Assembly (NCBI RefSeq): GCF_016406145.1
Contig: NZ_CP066306.1
Coordinates: forward strand, 4,712,001-4,776,000
DNA: 64,000 nt
DNA from: Pseudomonas putida
GTDB lineage: Bacteria > Pseudomonadota > Gammaproteobacteria > Pseudomonadales > Pseudomonadaceae
Direction: 5' to 3'
Of this stretch, positions 47,732-57,607 are shown piece by piece. A program made the translations under genes and the position numbers. Under the pieces are notes generated by a model. It saw only the letters and a program-made list of their open reading frames with translations. It did no database searches and had not been told where the DNA came from. Each line of letters starts with the position of its first letter. Within the stretch, counting starts at the first letter, position 1.

Positions 47732-50014
47732 ATGCGTCAATACGTGCCATCTGCAGTGAGCTCTCCACGCCTGATCGTGTCTGCCATCGGCGTCGCTCTG
47801 AGCGCTTCGTCCGTCTACGCCGCCGATCCGGCTACCAGCAGCGCCATCACCCTGGATGCCACCAGCGTCAATGGCAAGGCTGAACAGGCCAGCACCGATT
47901 ACAAGGTCGAAAAGGCCTCCTCGCAGAAGTACACCGCGCCGTTGGTGGACACCCCACGCTCGGTTACCGTAATACCCCAGCAAGTCATCAAGGACACCAA
48001 CGCCCTGAGCCTGCAGGATGCCCTGCGCACTGTGCCAGGCATCACCTTTGGCGCAGGCGAAGGCGGCAACCCGCAAGGCGACCGCCCGTTCATTCGTGGT
48101 TTTGACGCCCAGGGTGACACCTACCTGGACGGTGTACGTGATACCGGTGCGCAGACCCGTGAAATCTTCGCCATCGAATCGGTGGAAGTGGCCAAAGGCC
48201 CCAACTCGGCCATCGGTGGCCGCGGCGCGGCAGGCGGCACCATCAACCTGGTGAGCAAGCGTGCACACCTGGGCAACTCGCTGGACGGTGCCTGGACCTG
48301 GGGCAGCGACCAGACCCAGCGCTACACCTTTGACGGCAACTACCAGTTCAGCGACACCGCTGCCGGCCGTCTCAACCTGATGACCCATGAGAGCAACGTT
48401 GCCGGCCGGGACAAGGTCAACTATGACCGCTGGGGTATCGCCCCATCCCTGGCCTTCGGCCTGGGCACGCCAACCCGCGTCAACCTTGACTACTACCACC
48501 TGGAAAGCGACGACCTGCCGGATTCGGGCATCCCGTACAGCATCCCTACCGGTGGCAGCAGCGCGCGCACCTCGGCGCACCCAAGCAAGCCGATCGACGG
48601 CGGCGACAGCGACAACTTCTACGGCCTGACCGGTCGCGACTTCCGCAAGACCCGTGTGGACATCGCTACTATCGCCGTGGAACACGACCTGAGCGACTCG
48701 TTGACCATCAAGAACACCCTGCGTCATGGCAACAGCATGCAGGACTACATCCTGACCCAGCCGGACGACAGCGCGGGCAACGTGAACAACAACGGCGTAT
48801 GGCGTCGTGCCAATACCCGTGTGGGCAACACTGCCACCACCACCAACCAGACCGACCTGTTCGGTGAGTTCTTCGTGGGCGGTTTCAAGAACAGCTTCTC
48901 CACCGGGGTCGAGTTCAGCAAGGAAGACTCGGACCGCCAGAGCTACACGGTGTCGCCAAACAGCAAGCTCACCTGCACCGGCCCGGGCAATGGTGGCAGC
49001 TGTACTTCGCTGAGCGACCCGAACCCCGACGATGCCTGGGATGGCACGATCTCGCGCAACTACGCTGGCACAAAGACCAGCAGCAAGACCCGCGCAATCT
49101 ACGCCTTCGACACTCTGGAGCTGACGCCTGAGTGGCTGCTGAACATGGGCCTGCGTTATGACCACTTCGATACCAAGTTCCGCACTTACGATGCCTCGGG
49201 CGCGACCGTGGTGAACAAGAACGGCGTCCCGACCAAAGGCCGCGACACCAGCGAGTTCTTCACCGGCCAATTGGGCCTGGTCTGGAAACCGGCCGAGAAC
49301 GGTAGCATCTACGTGTCCTATGCCACTTCCGCCACCCCGCCCGGGGCGATGCTCGGCGAAGGTACCGAAGGCAACCCGCTGTCGGGCACCACCGACCGTG
49401 GTGGCAACATCCTGGCCAGCGACATGGAGCCGGAAGAAACCACCAACTACGAAATCGGCACCAAGTGGGACCTGCTCGACGAGCGCCTGTCCCTGGCCGC
49501 CGCGCTGTTCCGCACCGAAAAGGAAAACGCCCGTGTGCAGGTGGACACCACCACCTACGAAAACGTCGGCGAAACCCGCGTGCAAGGCATCGAGCTGTCG
49601 GCCAGCGGCAAGCTCACCGACAAGTGGCAGGTGTTCGCCGGCTACACCTACCTGCAAGCCCGCCAGATCGACGGCGGCCCGTTGGGCAAGGCCAACGACG
49701 GCAACCAGTTGCCGAACACGCCGAACAACAGCGCCAGCCTGTGGACCACGTACTCGATCACCCCGAAGCTGACGGTCGGCGGTGGCGCCTTCTATGTGGA
49801 TGACGTCTACGGCAACGTGGCCAACACCACCATGGTCGACAGCTATGTACGTTACGACGCCATGGCCGCCTACAAGCTGACCAAGAACGTCGACCTGCAA
49901 CTGAATGTGCAGAACCTCACCAACGAGGTGTATTACGACAAGGCGTTTTCCACCCACTTCGCCAACCAGGCGGCGGGCAGGACTGCATTGCTGACCACCA
50001 GCGTCCACTTCTAA
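47732..50014 (+). CDS. piuA: TonB-dependent catecholate siderophore receptor (PiuA/Fiu-like)
   Basis: 760 residues, signal peptide of 30 residues (ending VYA). Plug domain with the TonB-contact region (TPRSVTVIPQQVI) and VPGITFGAGEGGNPQGDRPF, followed by a 22-strand barrel ending in AALLTTSVHF-like terminal Phe. No STN signalling domain, unlike the FecA-like protein. In P. aeruginosa PiuA takes up catechol-type siderophores and siderophore-antibiotic conjugates. Strong GGAAGG before ATG 47732; a terminator follows. Confidence 0.93.
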   Translation: MRQYVPSAVSSPRLIVSAIGVALSASSVYAADPATSSAITLDATSVNGKAEQASTDYKVEKASSQKYTAPLVDTPRSVTVIPQQVIKDTNALSLQDALRTVPGITFGAGEGGNPQGDRPFIRGFDAQGDTYLDGVRDTGAQTREIFAIESVEVAKGPNSAIGGRGAAGGTINLVSKRAHLGNSLDGAWTWGSDQTQRYTFDGNYQFSDTAAGRLNLMTHESNVAGRDKVNYDRWGIAPSLAFGLGTPTRVNLDYYHLESDDLPDSGIPYSIPTGGSSARTSAHPSKPIDGGDSDNFYGLTGRDFRKTRVDIATIAVEHDLSDSLTIKNTLRHGNSMQDYILTQPDDSAGNVNNNGVWRRANTRVGNTATTTNQTDLFGEFFVGGFKNSFSTGVEFSKEDSDRQSYTVSPNSKLTCTGPGNGGSCTSLSDPNPDDAWDGTISRNYAGTKTSSKTRAIYAFDTLELTPEWLLNMGLRYDHFDTKFRTYDASGATVVNKNGVPTKGRDTSEFFTGQLGLVWKPAENGSIYVSYATSATPPGAMLGEGTEGNPLSGTTDRGGNILASDMEPEETTNYEIGTKWDLLDERLSLAAALFRTEKENARVQVDTTTYENVGETRVQGIELSASGKLTDKWQVFAGYTYLQARQIDGGPLGKANDGNQLPNTPNNSASLWTTYSITPKLTVGGGAFYVDDVYGNVANTTMVDSYVRYDAMAAYKLTKNVDLQLNVQNLTNEVYYDKAFSTHFANQAAGRTALLTTSVHF

Positions 50015-50027
50015 AGCAGCAACCCGG

Positions 50028-50058
50028 AGCCCCGTTCATTCCAGTGAGCGGGGCTTTT
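50028..50058 (+). terminator. Rho-independent terminator of piuA
   Basis: AGCCCCGTTCA pairs with TGAGCGGGGCT (one G-T pair) around a 6-base loop and ends in TTTTG, 14 bases after the piuA stop. Confidence 0.8.
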
Positions 50059-50119
50059 GCGTATCAAGGCATAATGCACCCCGCGCAGGGCGCGGCAGCA
50101 ACACAAGGTGAACGATGTG

Positions 50120-52672
50120 GTGAAGAAGACGCTGTTCCAATTACACTGGTTCTTTGGCATCACCGCCGGCCTGGTGCTGGCCTTGATGGGCATTACCGGA
50201 GCGCTCTATTCGTTCCAGGAAGAATTGCTGCGTGCCTTCAACGCCGATGTCTTGAAAGTCGAGGTACGCGCCCAGGGCGTACTGCCTCCGGCTGAACTGG
50301 TGCGCCGGGTCGAGGCCGCCCAAGGCGACAAAGTGTCGATGCTGTGGGTCGATGTGCGCGAAGGCAACGCCGCACGGGTCTTCTTCACACCCCCGCCGGG
50401 CGAGCGTCGCGGTGAGCTGCGTTACGCCGACCCCTATACCGGTGAGCTCAAGGGCCAGGCCGCCGGGCAAGACTTCTTCAAACTGATGCTCACCCTGCAC
50501 CGGTTCTTGGCCATGGGTGACACTGGCCGGCAGATCACGGGCGCCTGCACCCTCATGCTGGTATTTTTCTGCCTCTCCGGTCTGTACCTGCGCTGGCCGC
50601 GCAAAGCCCTGAACTGGCGCACCTGGCTGACCTTCGACTGGGCAAAAAAAGGCCGCGCCTTCAATTGGGACCTGCATGCCGTTGCCGGCACCTGGTGCCT
50701 GCTGTTCTACCTTCTGTTCGCGCTGACCGGCCTGTTCTGGTCCTACGAGTGGTACCGCGAAGGCCTGAACAAGTTACTGGCCGACGCGCCTGCCGCAGGA
50801 CAGCAGCACAAGCGCGGCGAAGGCCGTGGCCGCCATGGGCCGCAGAAAATGGACAAGAACGCGCCGCCGCTGGTGGTCGACTACGACGCCATCTGGGCCA
50901 ACCTCAAGAACGCCGCCGGGCCAGGCCTTGCCATGTACAACCTGCGTCTGCCGCCTGCTGGCGGCCAGCCCGCCAGCCTGTTCTACCTGCTCGACAGCGC
51001 CGCGCACCCACGCGCCTTCAATACCCTGACCCTGGATCCGGCCACCGGCCAGGTGAAAAACCATGACCGCTACACCGACAAGTCCTTCAAGGCACAGCTG
51101 CTGCAAAGTGTTTATGCGTTGCACGTGGGTGAATACTTCGGCCTGCCGGGGCGGATCATCGTCACCCTCGCGAGCCTGACCATGCCGCTGTTCTTCGTCA
51201 CCGGCTGGCTGCTGTACCTCGACCGCCGGCGCAAAAAGCGTCAGATCCGCGCCGCGCGTGGCAGCGTCGACAGCGCCACCAGCAACGGCGACAGCTGGCT
51301 GATCGGCTTTGCCAGCCAGAGCGGTTTTGCCGAACAACTGGCCTGGCAAAGCGCCAGGCAGCTGCAGGCCGCAGGCTTGCCGGTGCAAGTACGTGCGCTT
51401 GCCGATCTTGGCGAAGAGGACCTGCACCAGACGCGCCGTGCGCTGTTCGTGGTCAGCACGTTCGGTGACGGCGAGGCGCCTGACAGCGCCCGCGCTTTCG
51501 AGCGCAAGGTGCTGGGCCAGCCGTGGGCCCTGAACGGCCTCAGCTATGCCGTGCTGGCGCTCGGTGATCGCCAGTATCCGCATTTCTGCGGCTTTGCCCG
51601 GCGCCTGCAGGCATGGCTCGGCGAGCGCGGCGCCAGCATGGCATTCAGCCCGGTGGAAGTGGACAACGCCGACCCGGCGGCCCTGCAGCAATGGCAACAG
51701 GAGCTGGCGCAGCTGACCGGCGCTCAACCCGTGGCTGCCTGGCAACCGCCAAGTTTTGGCAACTGGAACCTGGTAAGCCGCGATCTGCTCAATCCAGGTA
51801 GTCAAGGACAACCGGTATACCTGATCGGCCTGCGCTCTGAAGAGCCCGCTAGCTGGGAGGCCGGTGACCTGGTAGAAGTTCTGCCGCTCAATGGCCAGCC
51901 ACGCGTGGATGCATTCCTCAGCGGCATGGCCGTCGACGCCAACGCCACTGTGCAGCTTCAGGGCCTGAACGAGACCCTCGGCCAGGCTCTGGCAGGCCGC
52001 CAGCTACCAACCCGCCGGGACCACTTGATAGGCTTGCAGCCACAAGCGCTGGTCGATGCGCTGGTACCGATCGGCAGCCGTGAATACTCCATCGCCTCAA
52101 TCGCCAGCGATGGCGTGCTGGAGCTGATCGTGCGCCAGGAGCGTCACCCCGACGGCAACCTTGGCCTGGGTTCTGGCTGGCTGACCGAGTACCTGCCAGT
52201 CGATGGCACCCTTAACCTGCGTCTGCGGCGCAACAGTGGCTTCCATCTGCCCGAAAGCGCCGCGCCGATGATCCTGATCGGCAACGGCACTGGCCTTGCT
52301 GGCCTGCGCAGCCTGCTGCGGGCGCGGATCAATGCCGGCGAGCAGCGCAACTGGTTGCTGTTCGGCGAGCGTAACCGCGCGCATGACATGCTGTGTGGCG
52401 ATGAGCTGCAAGGCTGGCTGGAGCGCGGCGACCTGGCACGCCTGGACCTCGCGTTTTCGAGGGATCAGGCAGAGAAGGTGTATGTGCAGGATGTGTTGCT
52501 GCAGCAGGCTGAAGAGTTCAAGCGCTGGGTTGCCGATGGCGCTTATGTGTATGTCTGCGGCAGCCTGCAAGGGATGGCGGCCGGTGTTGATGTGGCACTC
52601 AAGGGCATGCTGGGTGAAGAAATGGTCGAGCAGTTGATCGAAGACGGGCGTTATCGGCGGGATGTTTACTGA
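50120..52672 (+). CDS. piuB: PepSY membrane reductase fused to flavodoxin and FAD/NADPH reductase domains
   Basis: 850 residues from GTG 50120 ([14 protein letters not shown]); AAGGTG lies 9 bases upstream; GTGs at 50108 and 50117 are also in frame. Order: PepSY-type membrane part with four helices (residues about 10-30, 140-160, 190-215, 325-350), flavodoxin ([40 protein letters not shown]; about 390-530), then an FAD/NADPH reductase domain like sulfite reductase alpha ([45 protein letters not shown]). It likely reduces siderophore-bound Fe(III) in the inner membrane. Matches PA4513 in position beside piuA. Confidence 0.88.
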   Translation: MKKTLFQLHWFFGITAGLVLALMGITGALYSFQEELLRAFNADVLKVEVRAQGVLPPAELVRRVEAAQGDKVSMLWVDVREGNAARVFFTPPPGERRGELRYADPYTGELKGQAAGQDFFKLMLTLHRFLAMGDTGRQITGACTLMLVFFCLSGLYLRWPRKALNWRTWLTFDWAKKGRAFNWDLHAVAGTWCLLFYLLFALTGLFWSYEWYREGLNKLLADAPAAGQQHKRGEGRGRHGPQKMDKNAPPLVVDYDAIWANLKNAAGPGLAMYNLRLPPAGGQPASLFYLLDSAAHPRAFNTLTLDPATGQVKNHDRYTDKSFKAQLLQSVYALHVGEYFGLPGRIIVTLASLTMPLFFVTGWLLYLDRRRKKRQIRAARGSVDSATSNGDSWLIGFASQSGFAEQLAWQSARQLQAAGLPVQVRALADLGEEDLHQTRRALFVVSTFGDGEAPDSARAFERKVLGQPWALNGLSYAVLALGDRQYPHFCGFARRLQAWLGERGASMAFSPVEVDNADPAALQQWQQELAQLTGAQPVAAWQPPSFGNWNLVSRDLLNPGSQGQPVYLIGLRSEEPASWEAGDLVEVLPLNGQPRVDAFLSGMAVDANATVQLQGLNETLGQALAGRQLPTRRDHLIGLQPQALVDALVPIGSREYSIASIASDGVLELIVRQERHPDGNLGLGSGWLTEYLPVDGTLNLRLRRNSGFHLPESAAPMILIGNGTGLAGLRSLLRARINAGEQRNWLLFGERNRAHDMLCGDELQGWLERGDLARLDLAFSRDQAEKVYVQDVLLQQAEEFKRWVADGAYVYVCGSLQGMAAGVDVALKGMLGEEMVEQLIEDGRYRRDVY

Positions 52673-52700
52673 TCAGGGATTGAACTGACACAACTGGCCG

Positions 52701-52818
52701 CTGTAGGAGCGGCCTTGTGTCGCGAACGGGCCGCGAAGCGGCCCTCGATGTTTCGGCATTGATGCAACAATTGCTGGGGCCGCTCTGCGACCCTTTCGCG
52801 ACACAAGGCCGCTCCTAC
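52701..52818. repeat. Inverted pair of REP-like elements (TGTCGCGA family)
   Basis: Facing copies of GTAGGAGCGGCCTTGTGTCG and its reverse complement about 70 bases apart, at the convergent ends of the reductase gene and the omega-amidase gene. The space between holds further GC-rich partial repeats (GGGCCGCGAAGCGGCCC). Confidence 0.8.
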
Positions 52819-52835
52819 CGGGGGCCGGTGCTGGC

Positions 52836-53627
52836 TCAGTGCAGCTCGAAGGTATCGGCATCCAGGTTGGCCGGGAAGCGGGTGCGGTAGTTGGCAAGCT
52901 CCACCGCCCTCAGCACGACCGTAAACACCCCGTCTGCCTCGCCCGCGCTGAGCAGGCTTTCACCCTGGAAATCCAGCACCTGGCTGTCGCCCGAATACGC
53001 GAAACCCTTGCCATCGGTGCCCACCCGGTTCACCGCCGCCACGAAACACAGGTTTTCGATGCCCCGCGCCGGCAGCAGCCGGTTCCAGTGCTGGCGGCGC
53101 GCAGCCGGCCAGTTCGCGGTGTACAGCAGCAGGTCGGTATCCTGCGCATCGCGGCTCCACACCGGGAAACGCAGGTCATAGCAGATCAGCGGGCGTACCC
53201 GCCAGCCCTTGATCTCGAACTGCACCTGACGCTCACCCGGGGTGTAATGCTTGTGCTCACCGGCCATGCGGAACAGGTGCCGTTTGTCGTAGTGCAGAAT
53301 CTCACCGTCCGGGCGCGCCCACAGCAAGCGGTTGCGGTGGCTGCCATCGGCGGCCTGGATGATCACGCTGCCGGTAACCACTGCGTTGATGCGCTTGGCC
53401 TGAGCCTTGAGCCACTTGTAGGTCGGGCCGTTCTCGGGCTCGGCCAAGCTTTCCGATTCCATGGAAAAACCAGTGGTGAACATCTCGGGGAGTATCACCA
53501 GGTCGGCATCTCCAGCCTGGTCGAGCAACACCTCGAAATGCGCGTAATTGGCCTCGCGGTCGTGCCAGGCCAGGGTCGTTTGCACAAGGGCGATTTTCAG
53601 GTTGGGCAGTGCACTCAGATCGCGCAT
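52836..53627 (-). CDS. Omega-amidase / carbon-nitrogen hydrolase (YafV-like)
   Basis: 263 residues, nitrilase fold. The Glu-Lys-Cys triad is visible: LPEMFTTGFS, HYDKRHLFRMAGE and PLICYDLRFP. It hydrolyses alpha-ketoglutaramate or 2-oxosuccinamate type amides, and the KMTB-linked reaction in methionine salvage. Its start lies 13 bases inside the aminotransferase gene end, so the two are coupled, as befits a transaminase/amidase pair. Confidence 0.92.
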   Translation of the reverse strand: MRDLSALPNLKIALVQTTLAWHDREANYAHFEVLLDQAGDADLVILPEMFTTGFSMESESLAEPENGPTYKWLKAQAKRINAVVTGSVIIQAADGSHRNRLLWARPDGEILHYDKRHLFRMAGEHKHYTPGERQVQFEIKGWRVRPLICYDLRFPVWSRDAQDTDLLLYTANWPAARRQHWNRLLPARGIENLCFVAAVNRVGTDGKGFAYSGDSQVLDFQGESLLSAGEADGVFTVVLRAVELANYRTRFPANLDADTFELH

Positions 53628-54763
53628 AGTTTCTCCGCTGCCTGACGCAGCGTCTCCTCACGTTTGGCAAAGCACAGGCGTACCAGGCGTTGCTCGGGGA
53701 TGGGTTGCTGGTAGAACACCGACACCGGAATTGTCGCCACGCCGTGCTCACGGGTGAGCCAAAGGGCCATTTCGACGTCGTTCAGGTCTGGCCGGATCTG
53801 CGAATAGTCCACCAGTTGGAAATAGGTGCCGGCCGTGCGGGTAAAGCTCAAGCGCGAACCTTTGAGCAGGTCGCAGAACAGGTCGCGCTTGGCCTGATAG
53901 AAACCTGGCAGTTCGTCGACATGCTGAGGGTGTTCGGCCATGAAGTCAGCGAGTGCACACTGCAGCGGTGTGACTCCGCAGAAATTGACGTACTGATGCA
54001 CTTTGCGCAGCTCCGCGCTCAAGGCAGGTGGCGCGATCACGTAACCGGTCTTCCAGCCGGTCACGTGGTAGGTCTTGCCGAACGAACTGACCACGAACGC
54101 CCGGCGGTACAGCTCTGAATGGGCCAGAACGCTGGCATGACGTACGCCATCGTAGACCAGGTGTTCATACACTTCGTCGCTGACCAGGTAGATATCGCGA
54201 TCAGCGATCAGGCGTGCCAGCTGGTCCAGGTCTTCAGCCGTGATCAGCGCGCCACTGGGGTTGTGCGGCGAATTGAGGATGACCATGCGCGTGCGCGGGC
54301 TCAGGGCATCGCTGAACTTCTGCCAGTCGATACGGAAGTCGCCATCACTGAGTTGAACGTGCACGCAGCGACCGCCGGCAAGCGCCACGGAGGGCTCATA
54401 ACTGTCGTAACAGGGGTCGAAGACTATCACCTCGTCGCCCGCGTGGATCACCGCCTGGATGGCACAGAAGATCGCCTCGGTGGCGCCCGGGGTGATAGTC
54501 ACTTCCTGATCGGCATCGACCTTGGTCCCATACAGGCGCTCGACCTTGGCCGCCACCTGCTGGCGCAAGGCCGGCAAGCCGGTCATCGGCGCATACTGGT
54601 TATGCCCGGCGGACACATGGCGGCCAACCGCATCGAGCAAAGCCTGCGGGCCATTGAAGTCGGGGAAACCCTGGGAAAGGTTGAGCGCGCCGGTCTGCAC
54701 GGCGAGCTGGGACATGGTGGTGAAGATGGTCGTGCCGACGTTCGGCAGTTTGCTGCGGATCAT
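53615..54763 (-). CDS. Methionine aminotransferase (YbdL/MtnE type, class I PLP)
   Basis: 382 residues. Class I/II aminotransferase: SQGFPDFNGP near the start, NSPHNPSGALIT, SDEVYEHLVYDG and the PLP lysine in SSFGKTYHVTGWKTGYV (near residue 235). It uses 4-methylthio-2-oxobutanoate or other side-chain keto acids with glutamine or aromatic donors, feeding the omega-amidase downstream. The frame is open to 54811, but MIRSKLPNVGTTIF at 54763 with AGGAAAGAGGGCTCC upstream is the family start. Confidence 0.92.
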   Translation of the reverse strand: MIRSKLPNVGTTIFTTMSQLAVQTGALNLSQGFPDFNGPQALLDAVGRHVSAGHNQYAPMTGLPALRQQVAAKVERLYGTKVDADQEVTITPGATEAIFCAIQAVIHAGDEVIVFDPCYDSYEPSVALAGGRCVHVQLSDGDFRIDWQKFSDALSPRTRMVILNSPHNPSGALITAEDLDQLARLIADRDIYLVSDEVYEHLVYDGVRHASVLAHSELYRRAFVVSSFGKTYHVTGWKTGYVIAPPALSAELRKVHQYVNFCGVTPLQCALADFMAEHPQHVDELPGFYQAKRDLFCDLLKGSRLSFTRTAGTYFQLVDYSQIRPDLNDVEMALWLTREHGVATIPVSVFYQQPIPEQRLVRLCFAKREETLRQAAEKLCAI

Positions 54764-54789
54764 GGAGCCCTCTTTCCTGGGGGACGGAG

Positions 54790-54882
54790 AGCTATAAGCT
54801 ACAAGCTCCAAGCCACAAGAAAAAGCGACATGTATCAGCGTCCGCTCATTCTTGCAGCTTGCGACTTGAAGTTTGCCGCTTG
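54790..54882. repeat. Degenerate inverted repeat of AAGCTACAAGCT type
   Basis: CTATAAGCTACAAGCTCCAA faces TTGCAGCTTGCGACTTGAAG across about 40 bases, immediately after the der stop (54883) and before the aminotransferase start. The AAGCT(A/G)CAAGC repeat is common in Pseudomonas intergenic regions. It may protect the der transcript end. Confidence 0.6.
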
Positions 54883-56346
54883 TCAGCGCTTGTCGCGGCG
54901 CTTCTTCTCGGCCTTCTTGTGGTGCGACATCAAGCGGCGCTTCTTGTTGACCTGGCGGTCTGTGAGGGTGTTCTTCTTGCCCTCGTACGGGTTCTCACCG
55001 CCTTTGTACTCGATACGGATCGGCGTACCGACCAGTTTGAGCACCCGGCGGTAAGTGTTTTCCAGGTAACGCGAGTACGACTTGGGAATCTTCTCGGTCT
55101 GGTTGCCGTGGATCACGATAAGCGGCGGGTTGGCACCACCGAGGTGGGCATAGCGCAGCTTGATGCGGCGGCCGTTGACCAGCGGTGGCTGGTGCTCACT
55201 GACGGCGTCTTCGAGGATCTGTGTCAGGCGGCTGGTTGGCCAGCGGGTGACCGCCGATTTGAACGCGGCCTGCACCGACTTGTACAGGTGACCCACGCCG
55301 GTGCCGTGCAACGCCGAGATAAAGTGGATGTCGGCAAAGTCGACGAAGAACAGCCGGCGCTCCAGCTCGGTCTTGACGTAGTCGCGCTCACCCGACTCCA
55401 TGCCGTCCCACTTGTTCAGGGCGATGACGATGGCGCGGCCCGCTTCGAGGGCGAAGCCCAGCAGGTTGAGGTCGTGGTCGACCACACCTTCACGGGCGTC
55501 CATGACGAAGATCACCACGTTGGCGTCCTTGATCGCCTGCAGCGTCTTCACCACCGAGAACTTTTCGACTTCCTCGTGGATCTTGCCGCGCTTGCGCACG
55601 CCAGCGGTGTCGATGAAGGTGTACTTCTCGTTATCGCGTTCGAACGGGATATAGATACTGTCACGGGTGGTACCCGGCTGGTCGTAGACCACCACGCGCT
55701 CTTCGCCGAGCATGCGGTTGACCAGGGTCGACTTGCCCACGTTGGGGCGGCCGATGATGGCGATCTTGATGCCATCCTTTTCGCTAGGGCCGGGGATGCG
55801 TACCGCTTCCTCGCCTTCGGCAACCTCCTGGTCGAGGGCTTCTTCCTCAGCGTCGCGAGGAATGTGGCCCAGCACCGACTCCATCAACTGATTGATGCCT
55901 CGGCCCTGCGAGCCGGCCACCGGAATGGCATTGCCCATACCCAGCGGCGAAAACTCGGCGCGGGCGACGTCGGCGTCGATGTTGTCGATCTTGTTGGCCA
56001 CCAGGATGGCCGACTTGTTCCGCTTGCGCAGGTGCTCGGCGATCATCTGGTCGGCGGCAGTCATGCCGGCGCGGGCGTCGACCAGGAACAGCACATAGTC
56101 GGCTTCTTCGATGGCCATCAGCGACTGCTCGGCCATCTTCTCGTCCATGCCCACTTCGTCACCGGTGATACCACCGGTGTCGATCAGGATGAAGGAGCGA
56201 CCCTGCCAGCTGGCATCACCATACTGGCGGTCACGGGTCAGACCCGACAGGTCACCCACGATGGCATCGCGGGTTTTGGTCAGGCGGTTGAACATGGTGG
56301 ATTTGCCGACGTTCGGCCGTCCCACCAGGGCGATTACGGGAACCAT
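54883..56346 (-). CDS. der: Ribosome biogenesis GTPase Der (EngA)
   Basis: 487 residues with two GTPase domains. GD1 motifs: [12 protein letters not shown] (near residue 10), DTGGI, NKIDN; GD2: [12 protein letters not shown] (near residue 205), [13 protein letters not shown]. The KH-like C-terminal domain ends in a basic tail ([13 protein letters not shown]). Der assembles the 50S ribosomal subunit. The frame opens 4 codons earlier, but ATG 56346 has GGAG 6 bases upstream. It follows bamB after a terminator-like hairpin. Confidence 0.96.
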   Translation of the reverse strand: MVPVIALVGRPNVGKSTMFNRLTKTRDAIVGDLSGLTRDRQYGDASWQGRSFILIDTGGITGDEVGMDEKMAEQSLMAIEEADYVLFLVDARAGMTAADQMIAEHLRKRNKSAILVANKIDNIDADVARAEFSPLGMGNAIPVAGSQGRGINQLMESVLGHIPRDAEEEALDQEVAEGEEAVRIPGPSEKDGIKIAIIGRPNVGKSTLVNRMLGEERVVVYDQPGTTRDSIYIPFERDNEKYTFIDTAGVRKRGKIHEEVEKFSVVKTLQAIKDANVVIFVMDAREGVVDHDLNLLGFALEAGRAIVIALNKWDGMESGERDYVKTELERRLFFVDFADIHFISALHGTGVGHLYKSVQAAFKSAVTRWPTSRLTQILEDAVSEHQPPLVNGRRIKLRYAHLGGANPPLIVIHGNQTEKIPKSYSRYLENTYRRVLKLVGTPIRIEYKGGENPYEGKKNTLTDRQVNKKRRLMSHHKKAEKKRRDKR

Positions 56347-56381
56347 GCGGCTCTCCACTCTTGAATTCTTGAAAATGCAAA

Positions 56382-56402
56382 GGCCGCTGCAAGGCAGCGG
56401 CC
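56382..56402 (-). terminator. Terminator between bamB and der
   Basis: A perfect 9-bp stem (GGCCGCTGC/GCAGCGGCC) with a 3-base loop, followed on the minus strand by TTTGCATTTTC. It lies 36 bases before der, so der may have its own promoter further in or rely on partial read-through. Confidence 0.65.
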
Positions 56403-56463
56403 GGAGTTCGGGCGGCGTGTCCTACGCCGCAACTCAAGACCTGTCGTGGCCTTGAGCATAGCT

Positions 56464-57606
56464 TCAGCGGATGGTCAGTGCCTCGAGCTTGCCGCTGTTG
56501 CCAAAGACATAGATGGTGTCGCCGACCACCAGGGGCCGGGCGCGCAAGCCATCGCTGTCGATACGCTCACGGCCGACGAAACGGCCGTCGACCTGGCTGA
56601 GCAGGTGCAGGTAACCTTCGAAGTCACCTACAGCCACGTAGCTGGAGAACACTTCCGGCGCCGACAATTGACGGCGCGCCATCGAGTCGTTGGTCCACAG
56701 TGCGCTGGAAGAGCGCTCGTCGACGCCCTCGACACTGCCCGAAGCTTCGCTGACATAGACGTTGCCAAAACCTTGGGCGACACCCACGTAGCTCGAGGCA
56801 TCACGCTGCCACAGCACACGGCCGCTTTCCAGGTCCAGGCCCGCTACACGGCCCTGGTAGGTGCTGACGTACAGCGTACCACCGGACAGCAGCAGGCCGC
56901 CGTCGATGTCGACCACACGGTCCAGCTCGGAACGGCCCTGCGGGATCGCCACACGGCTCTCCCACACCGGCACGCCGTTGTTGATGTCGACCGCGACCAC
57001 TTTGCCGGTGGACAGGCCGGCAACGGCCAGACGGTTGGTGGCGATCGGTGCACCGGTGCCCCGCAGGGTCAGTACAGCCGGGGTGCTCTCGTAGATCCAG
57101 CGGCGGTCGCCGGTAGCGGCATCGAGGCCGATCAGACGGTCGTCCTGAGTCTGCACCACCACAACGTCACCGTTGTTGGCAGGCGGCGCCAGCACTTCGC
57201 TGGTTACGCGGGAGCGCCAGCGCTCTTCACCGGTGCTGGAGTCCAGGGCAATCACTTCACCCTTGAGGGTGCCGAGCATGACCAGGCCATAGCCAACGCC
57301 GACGGCGCCGGAAACGGGCAGCTCCAGATCCTGCTTCCACACTACGTCGCCAGTAATGCGGTCGAGGGCGAAGACTTCGCCATTGACGTCGCTGGCGTAG
57401 ATGCGGTCGTTCTCGATGGCCGGCACCAGGGTATTGTAAGTCTCGCCCTGGCCGTCACCGATCGAACGGCTCCACTGCTTTTTCAGTACCACTTCTTCGG
57501 TGAACTTGGTCAGCTCGGCCGGAGGCAGTTCCTTCTTGCTGTTGCTGCTGCAACCTGCGGCCAGTACGGCCAGGGTCAGCACTGCTGCTTGTTTCCAACC
57601 GATCAC
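56464..57606 (-). CDS. bamB: Outer-membrane assembly lipoprotein BamB
   Basis: 380 residues from GTG 57606. Lipoprotein signal ending in LAAGC near residue 19. Eight PQQ-like beta-propeller blades (repeats such as GEVFALDRITGDVVWKQDL, GKVVAVDINNGVPVWESRV, GRVAGLDLESGRVLWQRDA). BamB is a scaffold of the BAM complex that inserts beta-barrel proteins. The GTG lies 1 base after the yfgM stop, so the two are translationally coupled. Confidence 0.94.
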   Translation of the reverse strand: MIGWKQAAVLTLAVLAAGCSSNSKKELPPAELTKFTEEVVLKKQWSRSIGDGQGETYNTLVPAIENDRIYASDVNGEVFALDRITGDVVWKQDLELPVSGAVGVGYGLVMLGTLKGEVIALDSSTGEERWRSRVTSEVLAPPANNGDVVVVQTQDDRLIGLDAATGDRRWIYESTPAVLTLRGTGAPIATNRLAVAGLSTGKVVAVDINNGVPVWESRVAIPQGRSELDRVVDIDGGLLLSGGTLYVSTYQGRVAGLDLESGRVLWQRDASSYVGVAQGFGNVYVSEASGSVEGVDERSSSALWTNDSMARRQLSAPEVFSSYVAVGDFEGYLHLLSQVDGRFVGRERIDSDGLRARPLVVGDTIYVFGNSGKLEALTIR

Positions 57607-57607
57607 G

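Noticed and set aside
47690..50008. A 772-codon minus-strand frame opposite piuA
   Set aside because: piuA has signal peptide, plug and barrel in its own frame plus ribosome site and terminator; the antisense frame is a composition shadow.
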